Assembly (NCBI GenBank): GCA_030770535.1
Contig: JASVEC010000028.1
Location: forward strand, 558,001 to 622,000
Direction of reading: 5' to 3'
DNA from: Batkoa obscura
Lineage: Eukaryota > Entomophthoromycota > Entomophthoromycetes > Entomophthorales > Batkoaceae
Length of the DNA stretch: 64,000 nt
Shown: in pieces, positions 56,719 to 64,000 of the stretch
Layout of the letters: the number at the start of each line of letters is the position of its first letter
Position numbering within the stretch: position 1 is the stretch's first letter
Program-made: the position numbers and the translations under genes
The notes under the pieces: generated by a model
Told to the model about the DNA's origin: nothing
What the model saw: the letters and a program-made list of their open reading frames with translations, nothing else
The model's database searches: none

Positions 56719-59577
56719 ATGCGCTTCTATTTAAAAAGACAAAAAACAATTTCAGAATTGACAATGGAAACCACTGAGGACACAGCAACTTCTATTTCAA
56801 ATCCAAGTATTAGAAGCGGTCAACTACCAAATGGAAGTAATGGTAAGCAAGTTGGCGTGCAACTAAACGCCAAAAGTATCACTTTTGTTCCTCACAAGAA
56901 AACCAATGCTGTAAGAGAAACGAACAATAATGGGAATGCTAGGCCTAATTTCAATAGATTTGATGGGAGGCAACGTCAAGGTAATATACTTAAAATGGTT
57001 GTTATCATCTATTTTGTTTTTTATTATGCATAAACTATTGATATTAACAATTTTATTTTTTATTAGTCGACTCAACTGACTCTTCAACCAATGTTAAAAT
57101 TAACAAAAACAAATTTATTCCGAGCAATCCGAATTATGAAGCTCAATTTTTACAAGTGGTAGATAAAATAGCTATAAAATTTCCAATACTTTCTCGTGAA
57201 TATACTACTGTTTCCAATAGTATCAAAGGAATCATTGAACTCAGTATTGCCCCCTCTGACCCAGAGTTTCCTTATGAATTGGAACAGTTAAATCTTAAGA
57301 TTATTGTTGGAGTCGAAAATAGGTTTCAGTTACCTAGTTTAGTTAAAGTGCTTAACGCTGATATTCCAAGAGCTTTTGCGGTCAATATAGAGGGCGCTTT
57401 TATTAAACAATGTAATTTAAAAAAGAATCAGTTGATTGAAAACTTAGTTTGGTTGGATAGAAATCTAACTGAGGTATTGAAGAGACCGGAAGCAAATATC
57501 ATTAAGTTTGTTAGAAGAGCTCCAGTAGAAAATGGGAATGTGAAAATTAATGAGGTTGTGACTGATAATAATGTTAATGAAGTAAGTATTGGTTTTAATA
57601 GAAATATATGGTATATTTATTACATTTATAGAAAAAACAAATGACGATTGTTAAAAATAACGTTGTAGATAGTTCTTTTAATATTCAACGTAATGATCCC
57701 TTTAATCATTATAACATCTCAGTTGAAGTAAATACTTTAATGTTTAGTCTTCTTGAATTTATTAATTATTTTAAAGAAAAAACAAGCAACTGAAACTGTT
57801 AGTTTAACTCCTGAATTAAAGATGAGAAGGGAAAAAGAGATTACTCAAATTGAAAGAAGATTTCGTCGTCATCATAAAGTTATATGGTAAAAATATAGAT
57901 AATTATTGAATAGTTCATAATTAATATCCAAATAATTAGTGATGATAAAGATAAATACGTATTTGAAGTAAAACTCGAGCCATCTGATCCAGATTTTAAA
58001 TTCAAAAAAGAATGCTCATATTATCATTTAACAATAACAGTACCTGCTTTATATCCTACACAAGGTAGCTCAATTTCTTTAAAAATTGTACCTGGTAGAC
58101 AAGCTCTAACTATTAAGGATTATATGTTTAAGTAAGTTTTGTTTGGTGTTAATATGCTTAAAGTTTAATCGTTATCTTTAGGAATGTTGAAAAAGGATTT
58201 AACGATTATGCTTCTAAATCAAATACTACTACTATTTTACATTGTGTTAATTGGTTAGATACTAGATTAGAATCATTAATGACTTTACCACCATTAGAAA
58301 CATCAATTCCTACTCCACCCAAATCACCTGAGATGAATAATAATAGTTCGAAAATTCATTATCATCATGATATATATGATAGTAATAATTCAAAAACTCA
58401 TTACCAGCACGAAATGAATAGCAATAGCCCAAAAGTTCATCAACATCATCAATATCATCAATATCATCAATATCATCAACATCATCAACATACAAAGAAT
58501 GGAGATAAATACGATTTTAAAGAACTAATTGATTCCAAACAATCGTATACGAATTCCTATTTAAAAGAAAAACAAAATGAAAGTTTAGCAATAGGTAGTG
58601 ATAAGGAGCATCAAGATAAAGAAGAAATGAATAACCAATTACCTCCACCAACTTCACACAATGGTATTCAATTGAAATTTTCCAATCGTGAAATCAAAAA
58701 CGTATCATTATTAATAGCAGAATGCGTGGAGTTAGAAGCTGTATGTGAACGTTGTAAAGCAAGGTTAGCATCACCAAAATTATTACCACATCATCAAACG
58801 TTTTTTTCATGTTCCAAATGTAATAATAATTTGGCCCTGAGATTCAGACCTACAATGATTCATCATGATTCCGATAATTTAGGCTATTTAGATAATTTAA
58901 ATTGTTTACCAATTTCTATTACTAAAGTAAGTTTAACTGTTAGTTGTAATAAATGTGAAAATTTAAATATTGGTTTAAATGGGTTTAAATCGATATTATT
59001 GTCTACTACTGTATCAGAAATTTGTAGATCTTGTCATACTCATTTTTCAGTTGAAATGGGACTTTGCAAATTTATTCGTTTAGCTCCCTCTGCTGCTATC
59101 TTTGAATTACCAACTTCTACCTCCAGCTTACCAAAAGCTCAATTATTAGGTGTCTTACCAAAAAAAGAAAAATTAGACATAAAGTTAGGTACTCCATTAC
59201 CTTCCTTTGGTACATGTTCCCATTACCGAAAATCTTATCGTTGGTTACGTTTTCCATGCTGTGGACAAGCGTTTCCATGTAGTACATGTCATGATCAATC
59301 GGTACAAAGTACAGAAAATAATCATGAATCTGTTTATGCTACATCCATGATTTGTGGGTATTGTTCTAAAGAATTTAACTATTTTTCTGGTAATCAAAAT
59401 CAACCACAGTGTAAAGCTTGTGGGCATTTATTGACTCATTCTTCTAGAGGTAAAGCCTTTTGGGAGGGCGGTAAGGGGACAAGAGATAGAAGTAAAATGA
59501 ACAAAAATGAAGGTAGAAAGTATAAAGGATTGAATAAAACGGTGTCTAAAAAGAAACAGGCAGAGGAAAATATTTAA
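56719..59577 (+). CDS. CHY-type zinc-finger protein with RWD-like domains
   Basis: About six exons, near 800 residues. After a polar N-terminus (MRFYLKRQKTISELT) come two domains alike in pattern: SIAPSDPEFPYELEQLNLKI ... LIENLVWLDRNLTEVL, and KLEPSDPDFKFKKECSYYHL ... ILHCVNWLDTRLESLM, both suggestive of RWD folds. A disordered linker with a His/Gln/Tyr repeat follows (58430-58494). The C-terminal half holds several zinc ribbons (CERCKARL, CSKCNNNL, CNKCENL, CRSCHTHF) and then the CHY finger: GTCSHYRKSYRWLRFPCCGQ, FPCSTCH, MICGYCSKEFNY and CKACGH. A basic tail ends the protein. CHY fingers occur in RCHY1 and Hot13; this RWD-CHY arrangement is a fungal type with no assigned function known to me. 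Confidence 0.75.
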
Positions 59578-59846
59578 AAGGAAATATGGCATCAGTTCTT
59601 GACAAAGGGGTGCTAGATGGAATTGGATCGATATTGGGTGTCTGCTAGCTGGTTAGGAACTGAAGGTTTTGGTTGGTGAGATGAAAATAAGATAATTGAT
59701 ATTAAAGTTGATAGTTAACTATGAGTTTACTTGGTAGCTTAAAATTGATTATATAAAATAGAGCACTCAAAGTAAAATTTAGTTTAATTTTATTTAATTT
59801 GAATAAAAGAAAATTAAAACTTTATTATAAATATTGTATTTTATTA
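59578..59846. other. Convergent spacer
   Basis: 269 bases between the CHY gene and the TatD-like gene; a short GC-richer patch near 59595-59665 shows no gene. Confidence 0.35.
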
Positions 59847-60886
59847 TTACACTCCAAAAAATTCATTACCATTTTGTTTACATAAAGACATTAATTCATA
59901 TATTGTTATATTTAAGGCTTGACTAATTAACACTATAATATCCCTCATAACCTCATCGATATAATTAATATTATGAGTATCGGATTCTAATAATATTCTA
60001 TCCCTTGGGATGGTGTTGATAAGTCTATTAAACTTATTAAAATTCATACGACCATTAACTAATTTTGATATTGAAAAATAAACCTTTGGAAAGTGAAATT
60101 GAGTACTAATCTCCAACCCATGGGGTTCAATTAGTTTTACTAATTGCTCATTAGGTTGATAACGAATATTCAGCTTTTCTTTTTTACTAAAATTGATTAC
60201 TTTTAGTATTCCTTTAGCACTCTCATCACTACCTGAAAAAGAATGTAACATTAAATTCTTTGGAAATGATAAATATTCTTTGGTTGGATCATCAAATGGT
60301 TTTAATAAATCTTTTTTTATATGAGTGAAATAATCTAATATAGAACCTTGACATTGCACAATATGGATGGAGCAAGGTAGGTTAAGCAAAGCGGATAATT
60401 GAAACTGAAGTTTGAATTGGTGGAGTTGAAGTGTGAATGGATATAATTGTTTGGTGATGGGATCAACGGCTATTTTATCGAGACCTTAATATCAGAATAT
60501 AAATAAAAAATAAAAGTAACATAATAACAAAAACATCTCTTACCAATCTCCCCGACTATTGCCCCTTTACACTTTTTTAAATTACTTAAAAGCAAATCTA
60601 TCCACTCTTTGTCTCGTTTAAACTCATTACTAGTTTTCTCTGAAAACCAAGGATGAATACCAAAACAAGGTATCACTCTCTTTGGGAATAAATCGTATAA
60701 TTGGAAGACTTTATCCCAATCACTAGTTAATGTACCCATCACTGCAAGTTTTTTACAGGTTGTAGTGGTTATTTTGAATTCTTCTGGATTATAACTGTCT
60801 TGAATGTGACAATGAGAGTCAATGAGTTCAGTTAAGTCTAGGGACGAGATATCTTGTTGAGATGGTGTTTCGTTAGTTGGATTCAT
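59847..60886 (-). CDS. TatD-family metal-dependent hydrolase, Scn1-like
   Basis: Two exons joined in EIG|LDK give about 324 residues. TatD motifs are in order: DSHCHIQ (first metal pair), FGIHPWFSEK, GAIVGEIGLDK, SIHIVQCQG, LHSFSG and LLESDTHN. The FGIHPWFS motif and spacing match fission yeast Scn1 (Cut9-interacting protein) and related fungal proteins more than the DNase TatD/TATDN1 group. The substrate is unproven; nuclease activity is inferred from family. The usual His of the fourth motif appears within SIHIV rather than a V-H-C order. The start is the only ATG giving DSHCH near residue 23. It diverges from ARP4 across about 1 kb. Confidence 0.8.
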
Positions 60887-61948
60887 TTCATTATTAAAAA
60901 ATCAAATTGAGAATTTTTGTTTCGTCATTCAAATTTATGTTGCATTTGGGTATTTATGAAATAAGAATTCGTTAACCCGTTAAGCGATTAGGACGTCAAT
61001 ATGCGTCAGAAAGTAGCTCTTAGTTTATAGCTTAAGGCGTAAATAGTTATCAGCAAAAATTCCTTTATTTTTTGTTGGATATGATAGATTTATCTAGTTC
61101 AATATAAACATTTTTAACTAAAGAGCATAACAATGATATATTTTGTATTGTTATTATGGAGCCTTGAAATATGACAGCATATCAAGCAGAAAAAATAGTT
61201 ACTCATATTTAGTTGTAAGCAAAGCGATAATATTCCATTTTAGTTGACTTTTATTTTCAAAAATATATTTTTTTACACATTTATTAATTTTCATACATAC
61301 TGGTTATGACGTCTATACACATCTTACGAAAAAGTTCAAGTCAGAAACTTGGAACTTTTTGATTTGAAAAAAACAGTTAACAGGTTAAGAAAAATATAAT
61401 ATTTTTTTTACTGATTCTCATATTTTAAAGATCATTCAAATTTCCCTTGTACTTAATTTTAAAATTAATTATTAGTGATACTGTAATAGCTATAGCATTT
61501 GTTGAGGGATTATCTGCTCTTAGTCTGGGTTTTGTTTAAATTGGACCGACCAGAGCTTTTTAATTTGTATTTTTTCATTTAAATGTTTTGATGATAAACA
61601 CTAAAGATTAATGCTAATGTGACGTTTAAATGAGAAAAGTAAGCAATTAGAAACTTCGATTCTCATTCAAACTAAATCTGCAATATAAAATACTTTACTC
61701 TAATATTTAAAAAAAACTTTGTTTTATAAAGTACTTTATAGCTTACTAAAAGTATGAATTTAATTTCTAAATAAACTACTTTTTAGTAACAAAATCTAAA
61801 ATTTATAGGGATAAAGCAAACATTAAAAGTCAAAAAATACCAACACTCTAATTATCAACCACCAATCATAAAAATTCAAAAAGCAACATAAAAAAATTCC
61901 AAAAATCCAAAACTTACTTTAACTTCAACTTCAAAAAAATTCAACACC
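60887..61948. other. Divergent intergenic region between the Scn1-like gene and ARP4
   Basis: A long, AT-rich 1.06-kb spacer. No frame or RNA gene was recognised. GAAAAAGTTCAAGT and the reverse-like ACTTGGAACTTTTTGA (about 61328-61362) form an imperfect inverted repeat. Confidence 0.4.
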
Positions 61949-63673
61949 ATGACCAGTGGAAATTATGCCGGAGGTAACCGCAGTCTAACTCAATAACCAA
62001 AAAATTTCACTTTTTAACTTTCGTCTCTAGTTGAAATCCCCTCTATAGTATTAGATCTAGGATCCGATACGACGCGTATCGGACATGCAGGGGAAGATTG
62101 TCCACGTAGTATGTTTCCTACAAATTTAGGTAAAAGAATAGGTGATTTTATCCCAGGAATCGATGGAGGATTTAGTAGTTCAAATAATAAGCATAATTAT
62201 ATTGGTGGTATTGGAAATACAGTTAACCATATACCTGGGGTTGAAATGGTAAATCCATTTTCTGAAGGAGAGAGTAAGTTTTGTTTGTTTGTAAAATTAA
62301 TATATTTTTTAGATGAAAAAGAGAACGGATTTCGAATGATTTACTAATATTAATTTTACATTTCTAGTTGTCGATTATGACGCTTTTGAATCCGTTTGTA
62401 GTTATGCATTCAATCACTCTTTACGTTTAGGCTCCAATGAACAACCATTGTTATTTACCGAATATTCATGGGCTAGTTTAAATCAAAGGGAGAAAGTAAC
62501 CGAATTGATGTTTGAAACTTTTGATATTCCTGCTTTATATTTAGCTAGAAACGCTGTTTTATCTGCGTGAGTTTAATATTTTTTTAATGTTTTAAGATGA
62601 TAGAGATTAACAGAGGTTCTGAATTTTAGCTTTGCTAGTGGTAGAACAACTGCTTTAGTTTTAGATTCAGGAGCTTGTATGACTTCTGCAGTTCCTGTTT
62701 ATGATGGTTATGTGTTAAAGAAAGGTAAGAAATAGTATAGTAAAATTAATTAACTGAATATAATATTTTTTTTCTTTAGGGATATTTAAACAACCATTAG
62801 GAGGCAATGATATCAATGAATATATTATTGAAGATTTAAAAAAATTATATAATTATGAAGTAACGCCATCCTATTTAATTAAAAATAGACAAATACTAGA
62901 AGCGGAAGCCTTACCTCAATTAGAGTTAAAACAGTTCGAGAATACTACAGAATCATTTAATAAGTTTATGAAATTAGTAAGGATAAATTTTGTTATAGTG
63001 ATAATAATTTATTCCTTTTAAATTTAGAATGCAGTTAATGAGTTTAAAGAATCCACTTGTCAAATATTTGAATCCTTTTATAATCAAAAGTAAGTTAATA
63101 AATAACAAAATAGACCGTTTTTAACAACTTTTATAATAACAATTAATTTAGTGCCATCGATACGCGTCCTGGTAAACCTTATGAATTTTCTGATGGTTAT
63201 AATCGAATTTTTGGCTCGGAACGTTTCCGTTATGGGGAAATAATGTTTCAACCCAATTTATTAACTAATCATAAAAAAGACATGAATAGTATCTCGAAAT
63301 TAATAGTTGATAGTATCAACTTAATGGACGTTGATTTAAAACCACATCTTTGTCATAATATTATATTAAGTGGTGGGAATACCTTAATTAATGGATTTAA
63401 TGATAGATTAGGTTATGAATTAAATAGTCAATTGTATGGGGTAAGTGAAGATAATATTATATAATATAATTTAGTAATGTTTTTTTTTTCATTTTTTATA
63501 TTTTATAGCAAAGAATTAAATTAATTCATGGGCCTAATAATTTTGAAAGAAAATATACTAATTGGTTAGGTGGTTCTATTTTATCTTCTTTAGCTACTTT
63601 TAATCAATTGTGGCTATCTAAATCCGAATATCAAGAATCTGGGACTTCTATTATTGAGAAAAAATTTGCTTAA
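61949..63673 (+). CDS. ARP4: Actin-related protein 4 (Arp4/BAF53)
   Basis: Nuclear actin-related subunit shared by the INO80, SWR1 and NuA4 complexes. About seven exons, roughly 425 residues. [29 protein letters not shown] gives the Arp4 start and phosphate-1 loop, with G-S-D-T-T replacing the actin sequence. [14 protein letters not shown] and PFSEGEIVDYDAFE follow. The actin-type core shows [60 protein letters not shown] and [31 protein letters not shown] and the C-terminal [19 protein letters not shown] complete it. The EYSW block and the absence of a full actin subdomain 4 fit Arp4. Confidence 0.9.
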
Positions 63674-63954
63674 ATAAAGTTTATTATTTTATTATTTTAT
63701 ATATTTGTATTATGTTTAATAATTTATTTTTTGATTTTTGATTTTTTTGTTACATGCTACTTAAAATTATTGAAAGAATCCAACCAATTAAAGTTAGAGA
63801 TGAAATTATTAAAAATTTTATGGGATAAAAAAAGTCAATTAAGGATAAAGATTCAATATCAAAACTCGATCTTTTGATATTTTCAATAAATAATAAAATA
63901 TTAAGTCAATAGAGACGATTGAAAAGAGATAGAAGAAATTAAAAGTAAGAAAAG
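63674..63954. other. Spacer between ARP4 and the next gene
   Basis: 281 AT-rich bases containing the ARP4 3' flank and the promoter of the truncated gene at 63955. Confidence 0.35.
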
Positions 63955-64000
63955 ATGAATCAACAAGAATTACCCAAAAAAGAGTTAGCTTTGTATAAAT
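63955..64000 (+). CDS. 5' end of a gene cut by the window edge (possibly Naa15/Nat1)
   Basis: An ATG opens MNQQELPKKELALYK before the sequence ends. LP-x-K-E-x-AL-[FY] is the start of the N-terminal acetyltransferase A auxiliary subunit (Naa15/Nat1), but 15 residues are too few for more than a hint. The frame is open to the edge. Confidence 0.35.
   Translation, partial: MNQQELPKKELALYK

Noticed and set aside
58430-58494. CATCAA/CATCAT repeat as a satellite or CRISPR-like array
   Set aside because: It lies in frame inside the CHY zinc-finger gene and encodes a His/Gln/Tyr-rich linker.

Overview
The window is nuclear DNA of an AT-rich, intron-bearing fungus. Support comes from many short spliceosomal introns (mostly 45-70 nt, GTAAGT-like donors, TAG acceptors), pol III tRNA genes, and fungal or fungal-type genes: a Medusa-family regulator, endopolyphosphatase Ppn1, exopolyphosphatase Ppx1, Mak5, a Scn1-like TatD protein and a CHY zinc-finger protein with RWD-like domains. 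A rhodopsin-type 7TM receptor, the very low GC and the gene style suggest an early-diverging lineage such as Entomophthoromycotina (Conidiobolus-like). That placement is an inference; no rRNA is present to test it.

The window has two compartments. From 1 to about 25 kb it is gene-poor and repeat-rich. It holds a 7TM receptor, a thioredoxin gene with truncated echoes of its 5' end nearby, a tRNA-Gly, three small secreted-protein paralogues (8.4, 11.0 and 14.05 kb), a broken cysteine-rich secreted-protein gene, several decayed coding relics, and the only two long intact genes of this part, proteasome beta7 and a MedA-like regulator (17.1-20.7 kb). Fourteen copies of one ~99-bp inverted-repeat element (MITE) lie here and at 37 kb, 11 of them flanked by perfect 4-bp duplications of the form A-N-N-T. 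No copy was seen after 38 kb.

From 25 to 64 kb the sequence is gene-dense housekeeping DNA, often with divergent gene pairs: Ppn1; a FAM210/DUF1279 protein facing the GPI-anchor enzyme Mcd4/PIG-N; two divergent Etp1/BRAP2-like paralogues; glutathione-dependent formaldehyde dehydrogenase; a luminal DnaJ (Scj1-like); Uso1/p115; mitoribosomal mL59 and uL23m; Ppx1; dynein light chain LC8; Mak5 helicase facing CLPTM1; a small secreted peptide; the CHY zinc-finger protein; Scn1-like TatD; and Arp4. tRNA-Val, tRNA-Gln and a second tRNA-Gly are interspersed. The last 46 bases begin another gene.

The genes do not form one pathway. Loose themes are secretory-pathway biology (Mcd4, Scj1, Uso1, CLPTM1), mitochondrial translation (mL59, uL23m) and polyphosphate turnover (Ppn1 and Ppx1, 19 kb apart). 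The most unusual items are the MITE family with its narrow target preference, the secreted trio whose identity is confined to coding sequence, and the divergent Etp1/BRAP2-like pair in which one partner has a full RING and the other a degenerate one.
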